A program made the translations under genes and the position numbers. Shown piece by piece: positions 1 through 8,741 of a stretch of DNA of 63,941 bases (positions are counted from its first letter, which is position 1; every line of letters begins with the position of its first letter). This stretch comes from JASUTC01 sp964604305 (GTDB lineage: Bacteria > Thermotogota > Thermotogae > MWEM01), in contig CAZRYM010000007.1 in NCBI GenBank assembly GCA_964604305.1, positions 1-63,941 on the forward strand, read 5' to 3'. The notes beneath the pieces were generated by a model. It ran no database searches. It worked only from the letters and a program-made list of their open reading frames with translations, and was not told the origin of the DNA.

Positions 1-220
1 TAGGTCTCTTTTGTCAATTAAGTCAATCTTCCGTGTGTGTTAATTCGAGGTAACGTGGGCTATTTAAATAACACTTTCTTTTTTAATTAAGAGCAAGTGA
101 GAAATTAACAGAACAGTAGCGTGCATGAAAAAGAAAAATTATACAATCAGAATAACATCTATTACATAGAGAAATTCATTAAAAAAAGATTATTTAGATG
201 TATAAAATGAGAAGAGAGTG

Positions 221-3200
221 ATGATTATCCGAAAATTCTTAATAGTTTTTCTGTTCTTAATTATGTCTGCTTTTATGTTAGCTTCAGAGGGAACTTATAT
301 CTTTGATCATATTTCCAGAAAAAACGGACTTTCAAATTCTTCAATATCTTCAATCGTCCAGGATAAAGATGGATTTATGTGGTTCGGAACCCAGGGAGGT
401 CTCAATAGATATGATGGTAAGAATGTCAAGTTGTATGAACATGATCCTTATGATGACAGTTCTCTGCCACATAGACTTATTCAGACCATGTTTTTGGATT
501 ATGACAAGAATATTTTGTGGATAGGGACTTATAATGGTTTAGCTAGATTCGAGATATATAAAGAAAAATTTACCCATTACCCACATATTCCACAAGATAA
601 GTTCAGTTTGAGTAATGAGGTTGTGACTGCAATAACGGTAGATAATGAAGATAAAGTCTGGATAGGTACTTTAAATGGACTAAATGTTTTAAATCCTGAC
701 ACAGGTGAAATCGATCATTATTTTCATGATTCAGATGATCAAACCTCAATTTCTGATAATACAATAAGATCATTACTGAAGGATTCAAAGGGAAGAATAT
801 GGATAGGAACTTATCATGGGTTGAATTTATACAATCGAGAAGGAGATAATTTCGCAAACTATACCCCGGAAAACAATGAAAATCTTAAAAGTCCCTATAT
901 CATGTCTTTGTCTGAAGATGATCAAGGTAATATTTGGATAGCGAACTGGGGAGAGGGGATTGTTAAGTTTCTTCCAAATGAAGGGCGTTTTGAGGACTCA
1001 ATTAGAACGGATGATAACAGAATTTATGTTATTAATGCAAAGGATGATGGTCTTATTTGGGCCGGTACATGGGGTGGGGGATTATTCGAATATTCTTTGG
1101 AAGAAAAGACTTTAAACAGGTACGTCTATGATGAGAATAACTCGGGTAGTATCAGTCATGATATCATTTATTCGATTTTTAAGGATAATTCTGATCTTCT
1201 CTGGATAGGTACTAATGGCAATGGTTTAAATAAACTGAATAAATCAAAGATTGACTATAGACGATTTTTATTCGATCCGCAAAAAAAGGTCAGTCTTTCT
1301 CTTGGCAAAGTCAATTCTATTATTGAAGACCAATCGGGAGATTTGTGGTTTGGTATTTATGATGGAGGTTTGAACAGATATATAGCTGATAAAGATGAAA
1401 TGATTGTTTATCAAAATGATCCGGATGATGAACGTTCATTGAGTAATGATATTGTGACTTTTCTTTATGAAGATAGCAATCATGATATCTGGATCGGAAC
1501 CAATGATGGCTTAAACCGATATGATCCTGATACCGATGATTTTACTCGTTTTTTACCTGATGGTACAGATAACAAACCCACAGGGATTATACCTTATGCC
1601 ATGGTAGAGGATGATAACGGAGATCTTTGGATAGGATATTATAAAAATGGAATTGATAAATGGGAAAGTGATTCCGGTAAATTTATCAATTACAGAATGG
1701 ATCCGAATGATCCGGAAAGCCTCAGTGATAATCTGATCTATTGGCTGGTATGCGATGAAGCAAATGATATTTGGATCGGAACAAATAACGGGTTAAATCG
1801 TTTTCACAGAAAGAATGAGACCTTTGAAGTGTTCTTTACTGATCCGGAGGATCTTAAGTCTTTAAGTGATGACACAACGAGAGTTCTTTACGAAGATTCT
1901 AAAGGAAGACTTTGGATTGGGACTACAAGTGGTGGCGTTAATCTTTTTGATAAGGAAAAAGAAGAATTTAAACATTACAATCGAGCAAATGGTCTTTCAG
2001 ATAATTCTATTTTGTCAATCATCGAAGATGATAAAGGAAATATTTGGATTTCCACTTCATATGGGATTAACATAATCGACCCTGAAACGGATGTTATTAC
2101 ATTGATTTCAGAGGAAGACGGATTATGGGGAATGGAGTTTAACACCGGACATGTTAAAACAAAAGACGGTGAGTTGCTCTTTGGATCCATTCACGGTGTT
2201 TATTCTTTTAGTTCTTCACCGAATAAAATCAATTTCTACAAACCTAAAATTCAAATTGTAGATATTATGATTATGAACAACCCTTTTAAAAGTGAAGTTC
2301 CTTATTACTTATTAGAAGAGATAAAATTCCCATATAATAAGAATTTCCTTTCATTTGAATTTATTTCAATTGATTACCATGCCCCCTCGAAAAACCAATA
2401 CGCGTATAAATTAGAAGGTGTAGACAATGATTGGGTCTATATTGGAACGAGAAACTACGTGAGTTATTCCAACCTTTCTCCAGGTGAATACAACTTCCAG
2501 GTGAAAGCTTCAAACAGTGATGGTATTTGGAATGAAAATCCAAGAAGTTTATCAATTGTTATCAATCCCCCGCCTTGGAGAACTTGGTGGGCTTATTTGA
2601 TTTATTTGGCTATTATTGCTGCCGTAATTTATTTAATCAAACTTGGAACCGATTTGAAGATTGAGAAAGAAAAAGCTGAGGTTTCAAATAGGGAGAAGAC
2701 TGAATTTTTAACAAATATGAGTCATGAAATCAGGACACCGTTAAATAGCATCATTGGCTTCAGCAGACTTTTGGACAAAACGCCTCTAAATGATATGCAG
2801 ACTCAATATCTGGATAGCGTTAATTCCTCAGCCCAGTCTTTATTGGGAATCATCAATGATATTCTTGATTTATCGAAAATTGAAGCCGGTAAGCTTGAAT
2901 TAGAAATGCTCAAAACGGATGTAAATGAGATAATAAGCAAAACGATTGAAATTATAAGGTATCCGGCTTTTGAAAAAAATCTGGAACTACTTTTGTACGT
3001 CCAACCGGATATACCAAAATTCTTTGTCACTGATCCCACAAGATTACGCCAAATCCTTGTTAATCTTCTTGGTAATGCAGTTAAATTTACTGAAAAAGGA
3101 GAAGTGAAACTTAAAATTGGATTTGAAAAAATAGATGAACAAAAGGGAAAGTTTATTTTTTCAATTACTGATACAGGAATAGGGATTAGTAAGGAACAGA

Positions 3201-4594
3201 TGAAAAAGATATTTACGAATTTTTCCCAGGCAGATGTATCAATTACAAGGAAATTTGGCGGGTCAGGTTTAGGGCTGGCTATTTCAAATCTTCTTGTAAA
3301 AAAACTGGGTGGTTCATTAAAATTAGACAGTCTTCCCAATAAAGGTTCGGAGTTTACGTTTTCTATCATAACAGAATTTGAGGAGTATGATTGGTTTAAA
3401 AAGGCTAGTGCACAAAAATACTCAAAGGCAATTTTAATCGATGAAAACCAATCTGTTCTGAGTATTTTGCAAAAGAGTTTAGAACATTTAGGAATACAAT
3501 GTGATTTATTTGAATCCCCAACAGAAGCAATCAAATTGGTTGAAATCTCCAATGTATATGATCTAATAATTATCGATGCAGATATGGAAGAAAAAGATAT
3601 TATTGGATTCTTATCTTCTATCAAAGTAATTCAGTCAAATAACTACAATGATTTAGATATAATCTTGTTAAATTCACCGAAATCTATGGAAAAATTATCA
3701 GGTAAAACAGTTTCTTATGATGTGAAGTGTACTTTATTAAAACCAATTAATCAGAAAGATATACTTAATTGTTTTAGAGGTCAAAGAGAATTAGAAAATA
3801 ATGAACAAAGTGCACTGAATAAACTCACCTTTGCGCAGCCACCCAAAATATTGATCGCAGAGGATGTAGCTATGAATATGTTGCTTTTTAAAACGATTCT
3901 TGGAAAATATTTGGATAATGTACAAATATCAGAGGCTTCAAATGGCTATGAGGCATTAAATCTGGTTAAGAAAAATCGCTTTGATTTTGTTCTTATGGAT
4001 TTAAGGATGCCAGAGATGGATGGGATTGAAGCAACAAAAGAGATTAGGAAATTCGAGGAAGATAAAGACTATCATACACCTATTGTTGCCTTAACAGCCA
4101 GTGCCATAAGAGAAGAGGAAGTTAAAAGTATGGAAGCTGGAATGGATGATTTTTTATCTAAACCGGTTGATGAAAAGAAGTTAATTAGTAGTCTATCCAA
4201 ATATCTCAAACCCTTGAATCAATCCCAAGAGTTGATCAAAAATGTTGATCTTGAAAATGCTGATGAAATGCATTTTGACAGGGATAGATTGTTGAAAAAG
4301 ATCAGTCAGGATGTGGAAACTTTAAAAGAGATTTTAAGAACTGCCAAAATTGATCTTGGTGCAAGAATAGTATCTCTCAAGCTTGGTATAAAAAATGAGG
4401 ACGCTGATTTGATAAAAAAAGATGCACATACGATTAAAGGAACTTCTTTTGAAATCTGCTTTATGAAACTTGGTTATATTGCAAAGGGAATAGAACATGA
4501 TACGAAGAATTTTGACATGGTCAAACGGAAATTTAATGAACTTGTTTTTGAGTGGGAGTATATCAAGACAATAATCGAAACTGAGTTGAAATAA
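221..4594 (+). CDS. Hybrid two-component sensor kinase with periplasmic propellers
   Basis: Predicted membrane sensor of about 1457 residues. Order seen: signal peptide (1-22); a long run of two-component-regulator propeller repeats with recurring WIGT-type motifs (about 25-670); a Y_Y_Y-like beta domain (about 690-780); one membrane helix (about 789-809); HisKA with the phospho-acceptor His near 835 in SHEIRTP; HATPase with GGSGLGLAIS; a first receiver (Asp near 1119, weak surrounding motifs); a canonical second receiver (Asp near 1260 in LMDLRMPEMDG); and an Hpt domain (His near 1403 in HTIKG). Unlike many Bacteroidota hybrids it has no C-terminal AraC domain, so output must pass to a separate response regulator, not seen here. 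GTG at 218 abuts ATG at 221; the ATG is preferred because GAGAAGAGAG lies just upstream. The gene is monocistronic. The ligand is unknown; polysaccharide-type signals are common for this architecture. Confidence 0.9.
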   Translation: MIIRKFLIVFLFLIMSAFMLASEGTYIFDHISRKNGLSNSSISSIVQDKDGFMWFGTQGGLNRYDGKNVKLYEHDPYDDSSLPHRLIQTMFLDYDKNILWIGTYNGLARFEIYKEKFTHYPHIPQDKFSLSNEVVTAITVDNEDKVWIGTLNGLNVLNPDTGEIDHYFHDSDDQTSISDNTIRSLLKDSKGRIWIGTYHGLNLYNREGDNFANYTPENNENLKSPYIMSLSEDDQGNIWIANWGEGIVKFLPNEGRFEDSIRTDDNRIYVINAKDDGLIWAGTWGGGLFEYSLEEKTLNRYVYDENNSGSISHDIIYSIFKDNSDLLWIGTNGNGLNKLNKSKIDYRRFLFDPQKKVSLSLGKVNSIIEDQSGDLWFGIYDGGLNRYIADKDEMIVYQNDPDDERSLSNDIVTFLYEDSNHDIWIGTNDGLNRYDPDTDDFTRFLPDGTDNKPTGIIPYAMVEDDNGDLWIGYYKNGIDKWESDSGKFINYRMDPNDPESLSDNLIYWLVCDEANDIWIGTNNGLNRFHRKNETFEVFFTDPEDLKSLSDDTTRVLYEDSKGRLWIGTTSGGVNLFDKEKEEFKHYNRANGLSDNSILSIIEDDKGNIWISTSYGINIIDPETDVITLISEEDGLWGMEFNTGHVKTKDGELLFGSIHGVYSFSSSPNKINFYKPKIQIVDIMIMNNPFKSEVPYYLLEEIKFPYNKNFLSFEFISIDYHAPSKNQYAYKLEGVDNDWVYIGTRNYVSYSNLSPGEYNFQVKASNSDGIWNENPRSLSIVINPPPWRTWWAYLIYLAIIAAVIYLIKLGTDLKIEKEKAEVSNREKTEFLTNMSHEIRTPLNSIIGFSRLLDKTPLNDMQTQYLDSVNSSAQSLLGIINDILDLSKIEAGKLELEMLKTDVNEIISKTIEIIRYPAFEKNLELLLYVQPDIPKFFVTDPTRLRQILVNLLGNAVKFTEKGEVKLKIGFEKIDEQKGKFIFSITDTGIGISKEQMKKIFTNFSQADVSITRKFGGSGLGLAISNLLVKKLGGSLKLDSLPNKGSEFTFSIITEFEEYDWFKKASAQKYSKAILIDENQSVLSILQKSLEHLGIQCDLFESPTEAIKLVEISNVYDLIIIDADMEEKDIIGFLSSIKVIQSNNYNDLDIILLNSPKSMEKLSGKTVSYDVKCTLLKPINQKDILNCFRGQRELENNEQSALNKLTFAQPPKILIAEDVAMNMLLFKTILGKYLDNVQISEASNGYEALNLVKKNRFDFVLMDLRMPEMDGIEATKEIRKFEEDKDYHTPIVALTASAIREEEVKSMEAGMDDFLSKPVDEKKLISSLSKYLKPLNQSQELIKNVDLENADEMHFDRDRLLKKISQDVETLKEILRTAKIDLGARIVSLKLGIKNEDADLIKKDAHTIKGTSFEICFMKLGYIAKGIEHDTKNFDMVKRKFNELVFEWEYIKTIIETELK

Positions 4595-4640
4595 GCACCT
4601 GTTTTTTCAATCAACAGATGCCAAATCGATTAGTTTAAGT

Positions 4641-6461
4641 TTATTCTACGGTAACGCTTTTTGCCAGATTTCTTGGTTTATCAACATCAAGTCCGCGCAT
4701 ATCCGCAATATGATATGCAAACAGCTGAATATAAGGCGCACTTAAAAGAGGTAAAAGGTAGTCTGAGCAATGGGGCATGTAGATCACATCGTCAGAAAAG
4801 GTTTCAGCCTCATTGTTATCTTGTGTTGTGAGAGAAATACATCTTGCATTTCTTGCCCTGGTCTCTATTACGTTGCTTTTCATCTTTTGATAGAGTGGAT
4901 CCATTGGAATAACAACGAATACAGGGAATTCCCTGTCAAGGAGAGCAATTGGTCCATGCTTAAGTTCTCCACCAGCGTAACAAGTCGCATTGATATATGA
5001 GATTTCCTTCAATTTCAAAGCGCCTTCCATTGCAGTTGGGTAATTTCCCTTTCGACCTATGTACATGAAATGAAGAAAGTGTGCGTATTTTTTAGCTATT
5101 TCCTTTATCTCTTCACTTTGTTTCAGTGCAATTTCGTAGAGTTTACTCATGTTCTGAAGATCCTGGAAGAATTCTTTTTCCAATTCGCCTTCTTTAACTG
5201 AACAAAGGTATGCCCCAAATAAATAAAGCACAATTAACTGACCTACATAAGCCTTTGTAGAAGCAACACCTATTTCCGGACCTGCATTGATGAATATAGT
5301 CTTATCTGCTTCTCTGGTAATAGTTGATCCAACGACATTAGAAATGGCAAGTGTTTTACCGCCTAACCTTTTTACCAACCGTAAACTTTCTAGAGTATCA
5401 AGAGTTTCTCCGGATTGAGAAATAAAAACAAAAAGCGTTTCATCGTCATATTTCCATTGTTTCATATATCTAAATTCAGAAGAAATCTCAACTTCTACAG
5501 TTATTGGTAATAATTCAGTTAAAAAGTATTTGAAAACCATACCTGAGTGATAGCTTGTTCCTGCTGCAATTACTCTTATTGTTTTAATCCTTTGGAGTAT
5601 TTTATCCCAATCTGTTATTTCTTCCAGTTGAATTGTTTCATTAGCAATTCTTCCTGTTAAAGCTTTTGTGATGACTTCCGGTTCTTCACTTATTTCCTTT
5701 TCCATAAAAAATTTGTATCCGGATTTCTCAGCTGCTGTTTCTTCCCAATCGATTCTTTGAATTTCTTTTTTTCTTTTCTTTCCATAATAATCCTCAAACC
5801 TTACTTCATCCAGGTTAATCTCAATAATATCACCATCATCAACAAAATACATATCTTTTGTGTACTTTAGAATAGGTGTGATATCAGATGCGATAATACC
5901 GCCATTTTCTGTTTTTCCTACGATCAAAGGGCTTCCTTCTCGGGCTGCGATAAGCTTATCTGGTTCATCAGTGGAGATTACACCTATAGCAAATGCGCCC
6001 CTTAACTGCTTTATTGCCTGTTTGACTGCGTCGAAAATATCTCCACCATAGTATTCTTCAATGAGATGAGCTATGATTTCAGTATCTGTATCCGATTTAA
6101 AAAAATGTCCTGAATTGATAAGCTGTTGTTTTAATTCGTTAAAGTTTTCTATGATTCCGTTATGCACCACAGCTATTTTTCCGGTACAGTCAGTATGTGG
6201 ATGCGCGTTAATGTTATTTGGATTTCCATGTGTTGCCCATCTTGTGTGTGCAATTCCCACATTGATAAAAGTATCTTTTCTGTCACAGTACATTTTTTCT
6301 AGTACACTCACTCTTCCAGATTGCTTGGCAACTTCTACTCTGCCGTGTGAAACATATGCAATTCCGGCTGAATCATAACCTCTATACTCTAGTTTCTTTA
6401 ACCCCTCGATAAGCTCTCCAAGTTTATGTTTTTTGCCAACAATACCAAAAATCCCACACAT
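4641..6461 (-). CDS. glmS: Glutamine--fructose-6-phosphate aminotransferase (isomerizing)
   Basis: Converts fructose-6-phosphate and glutamine to glucosamine-6-phosphate, the entry step to UDP-GlcNAc and peptidoglycan. The N-terminus MCGIFGIVG places the glutaminase nucleophile at Cys2. RWATHG and HNGIIEN glutaminase motifs follow, then two SIS sugar-isomerase domains (about 285-430 and 455-600) and the typical C-terminal end DKPRNLAKSVTVE. The length of 606 residues is normal for the family. A GGGGGGAT ribosome binding site precedes the ATG. The gene is divergent from the glycosyltransferase at 6634. No glmS ribozyme-like leader fits in the roughly 35 bases between its promoter and start. 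Confidence 0.97.
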   Translation of the reverse strand: MCGIFGIVGKKHKLGELIEGLKKLEYRGYDSAGIAYVSHGRVEVAKQSGRVSVLEKMYCDRKDTFINVGIAHTRWATHGNPNNINAHPHTDCTGKIAVVHNGIIENFNELKQQLINSGHFFKSDTDTEIIAHLIEEYYGGDIFDAVKQAIKQLRGAFAIGVISTDEPDKLIAAREGSPLIVGKTENGGIIASDITPILKYTKDMYFVDDGDIIEINLDEVRFEDYYGKKRKKEIQRIDWEETAAEKSGYKFFMEKEISEEPEVITKALTGRIANETIQLEEITDWDKILQRIKTIRVIAAGTSYHSGMVFKYFLTELLPITVEVEISSEFRYMKQWKYDDETLFVFISQSGETLDTLESLRLVKRLGGKTLAISNVVGSTITREADKTIFINAGPEIGVASTKAYVGQLIVLYLFGAYLCSVKEGELEKEFFQDLQNMSKLYEIALKQSEEIKEIAKKYAHFLHFMYIGRKGNYPTAMEGALKLKEISYINATCYAGGELKHGPIALLDREFPVFVVIPMDPLYQKMKSNVIETRARNARCISLTTQDNNEAETFSDDVIYMPHCSDYLLPLLSAPYIQLFAYHIADMRGLDVDKPRNLAKSVTVE

Positions 6462-6490
6462 AAAATCCCCCCAAATTGATTATTGATCTT

Positions 6491-6499
6491 ATTATACCA
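6491..6499 (-). promoter_or_regulatory. glmS promoter, extended -10
   Basis: The minus strand reads TGGTATAAT about 30 bases upstream of the glmS start, an extended -10 element. No convincing -35 is visible at 17 bases. Confidence 0.6.
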
Positions 6500-6553
6500 T
6501 TTGTATTTACTTTTGAGTTAACCTAAATGCCCATTTCAAATAGAATGTCTTTT

Positions 6554-6582
6554 TTGCATTAAAAGAAAACTCATAGTATAAT
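6554..6582 (+). promoter_or_regulatory. Promoter of the plus-strand glycosyltransferase
   Basis: TATAAT at 6577-6582 with a weak TTGCAT -35 at 6554-6559 and a 17-base spacer. It lies back to back with the glmS promoter. Confidence 0.5.
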
Positions 6583-6633
6583 ATCAAGCGATTATCTCCA
6601 TCGAAGGAGTTGAATGGAAATGAGGTTTTCTAT

Positions 6634-7632
6634 ATGAAGATTCTGTTATTTCCCATTAATAAAGGGATGTTTGGTGTTTCAGGGGTTGGAAAGGCTTTGG
6701 AACATCAAAAGTCAGCTTTGGAAGCTGTTAATTTAGAGTACACAACCAATCCGGATGATAGTTTTGACATTTGCCATATGAATACATTAGGCTATAAGAG
6801 TTATATATTTTTAAAGAGTTGTAAAAAGAAGGGAGTACCGGTATTTTATAGTACGCATACGACGTATGAGGATTTTCAAAATAGTTTCTTATTAAGTAAT
6901 GCTTATGCACCTTTATTAAAACAATGGATTCACTATCTCTATTATCTTGCAGACAGACTGATATCTCCAAGTTTTTATACAAAAAAGGTTGTCGAAAGTT
7001 ATGGAGTGAAAACACCAATAGACGTGGTTTCTAATGGTGTAAATACGAACAAATTCAAGAAAAACCAACTGTTTGCAGAATCCTTTAAAAATTCCTATGA
7101 TCGGCCCGGACCTATTGTTATGTCAGTAGGATTACCATTTATACGGAAAGGGGTATTGGATTTTTGCGAAATAGCAAAACGAGAATCAAATTGGACGTTT
7201 ATATGGTTTGGTTCCAAATCTGTGCCTTTATTACCATTTAAAGTGAAAAAACTGTTTAAAGAACACCCTTCAAATGTCATTTTTCCTGGGTTTGTTAAAC
7301 AAGATATCTTATTGGGGGCATTTTCATGTGCAGATGTTTTCTTATTTCCAAGTTATGTTGAAAATGAAGGGATAGCAGTATTAGAAGCTCTTTCAATGGA
7401 GATTCCCGTTATCGTTAGAGATATTCCCGTTTACAAGGATTGGTTGATTGATGGTGTAAATTGTCTAAAGGCTGAAAATCTATCTCAATTTATCAGGAAG
7501 TCAAAAACAATATTGAGTGATGAAAAACTAAGAAAAAGACTTACTGAAAATGGAAGAAAAACCGCTTTAGAAAGGGACTTAAAACGGATTGGAGAAAAGC
7601 TTAAAACTAGTTATTTAAAGGTCATAAAATAA
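6634..7632 (+). CDS. GT4-family glycosyltransferase (probable glycolipid synthesis)
   Basis: GT-B fold glycosyltransferase of 332 residues. The N-terminal Rossmann half carries an FxxSGVGKALEHQ-type acceptor-side loop. The C-terminal GT1/GT4 half has VSNGVNTNKF, a PSYVENEGIAVLEALS donor-binding region with the E-x7-E pattern, and VRDIPVYKDWL. These features resemble mono- and diglucosyl-diacylglycerol synthases, so a glycolipid role is inferred. The start is set to ATG 6634 because GAGG lies 8 bases upstream; the in-frame TTG at 6610 is abutted by AAGGAG with no spacer. A seven-codon ORF (6614-6637) overlaps the start as ATGA. The gene is tail to tail with a second GT4 gene 7 bases away. Confidence 0.8.
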   Translation: MKILLFPINKGMFGVSGVGKALEHQKSALEAVNLEYTTNPDDSFDICHMNTLGYKSYIFLKSCKKKGVPVFYSTHTTYEDFQNSFLLSNAYAPLLKQWIHYLYYLADRLISPSFYTKKVVESYGVKTPIDVVSNGVNTNKFKKNQLFAESFKNSYDRPGPIVMSVGLPFIRKGVLDFCEIAKRESNWTFIWFGSKSVPLLPFKVKKLFKEHPSNVIFPGFVKQDILLGAFSCADVFLFPSYVENEGIAVLEALSMEIPVIVRDIPVYKDWLIDGVNCLKAENLSQFIRKSKTILSDEKLRKRLTENGRKTALERDLKRIGEKLKTSYLKVIK

Positions 7633-7639
7633 TAATAAA

Positions 7640-8662
7640 CTACATGTTTAGTAAATCAGAATAAAAAGTTTCCCAAATATCTAAAACGTTTTTTTCAGAG
7701 TAATAGTCAGATAACTCCGTTGATTTTTGTTCAAATTCTGAATAATAACCAAGTTCGTTCTTCATGCGATTAATCATTTTACTAAATGTATCAGAATCAG
7801 ATCCTCTTTCGTATTTTTCAAAAAGTATTTCCTTATATAAATCAATATCTCTTAATAGAAGTGGAAGATGACAATTAGCTGCCTCCAAAATCGTCATGGG
7901 GAATAATTCCTGGTATGAGGGGAGAAAAAGAAGGTCTGATGCCCGAAAATAATTGGCCACCTCTTTTCTATCTACAATACCTGTGAAAATAAGGTTATCC
8001 GGTGGATTTTCAAGTAATTTTTTATATTTTTCATACCCATCTGTAATCTTTCCGAAAGAGAATCCTCCAACCCATATAAATTGACATTCCGGAGATTTTT
8101 GTGCCGTTTCTGCAAAATCATCAATTCCCTTTCTTTTCTGAACCTGCCCCGCTCCCACCACAATAAAGCTGTCTTTTTTTACTCCAATTGTTTTACGGAG
8201 GCTGATTTTTTCATCATTTTGGCAGGGATTAAAAAAGTCTCTAGAAACATAATTTGGTATATAAAAAATTTTTTCTTCCGGCAACCCCAACTTTACCAAT
8301 TCTTTTTTATAAAAAGAATTGACTACAACTAGCCTGTCTGCTGAGGCATAGAATTTCATCATATACTTTACCAATTTGTTTAAAAAGAATTTTGGTATCT
8401 TTAGTGAACCTTCAAGTGAATCCGGCATGACATGACACGAAACAACCACTTTCTTCCCATGATTTTTATATCTTTTAATCAATGACCTTGATTTCAGATC
8501 GAATGTATGAACGTGTAAGATATCATGAAGATTTGAATCGTTTTTGTACACGTCAAAAAGTTTTGATCTTTTAAGTAATGCCACATGTTCCTTAAAAGCA
8601 GAATCCACACCTTGTCCTTTAGCTAATTCAGAAACAGATCTTATGTTGATCGTTTTTGACAT
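7640..8662 (-). CDS. GT4-family glycosyltransferase (probable glycolipid synthesis)
   Basis: A second GT-B/GT4 glycosyltransferase, 340 residues. It shows ILHVHTFD and VVVSCHVMPDS in the acceptor half, then VVGAGQVQKRKG, PSYQELFPMTILEAA (E-x7-E) and LLRDIDLYKEIL in the donor half. The last motif parallels the VRDIPVYKDWL of the neighbouring plus-strand gene, suggesting two related enzymes acting in sequence, such as first and second sugar addition to diacylglycerol (inference). The gap-pgk terminator lies between it and pgk-tpi, so it probably has its own promoter in the 80-base gap, although none is clear. No stop-proximal terminator is visible. Confidence 0.78.
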   Translation of the reverse strand: MSKTINIRSVSELAKGQGVDSAFKEHVALLKRSKLFDVYKNDSNLHDILHVHTFDLKSRSLIKRYKNHGKKVVVSCHVMPDSLEGSLKIPKFFLNKLVKYMMKFYASADRLVVVNSFYKKELVKLGLPEEKIFYIPNYVSRDFFNPCQNDEKISLRKTIGVKKDSFIVVGAGQVQKRKGIDDFAETAQKSPECQFIWVGGFSFGKITDGYEKYKKLLENPPDNLIFTGIVDRKEVANYFRASDLLFLPSYQELFPMTILEAANCHLPLLLRDIDLYKEILFEKYERGSDSDTFSKMINRMKNELGYYSEFEQKSTELSDYYSEKNVLDIWETFYSDLLNM

Positions 8663-8708
8663 TTTTTTCTCCCATCCAGTTCAGCTTCCTCACTTTAATA
8701 AATAAGAC

Positions 8709-8732
8709 AAAAGGCGGGATTTCCCGCCTTTT
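8709..8732 (-). terminator. Rho-independent terminator after pgk-tpi
   Basis: Perfect 11-base-pair stem (8709-8719 with 8722-8732) ending in four U on the minus strand, 10 bases past the pgk-tpi stop. Confidence 0.85.
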
Positions 8733-8741
8733 AATTTCTAT

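Noticed and set aside
1..217. Upstream region of the hybrid kinase searched for genes or RNA elements
   Set aside because: No ORF, tRNA, hairpin or convincing promoter could be supported.
2803..3624. 273-residue open frame antisense to the hybrid kinase
   Set aside because: Lies wholly within the strongly conserved HisKA/HATPase coding region; composition is Ser/Ile/Phe-rich, typical of an antisense shadow.
4595..4621. Possible bidirectional terminator between the kinase and glmS
   Set aside because: The stem has a mismatch and no U tract on either strand.
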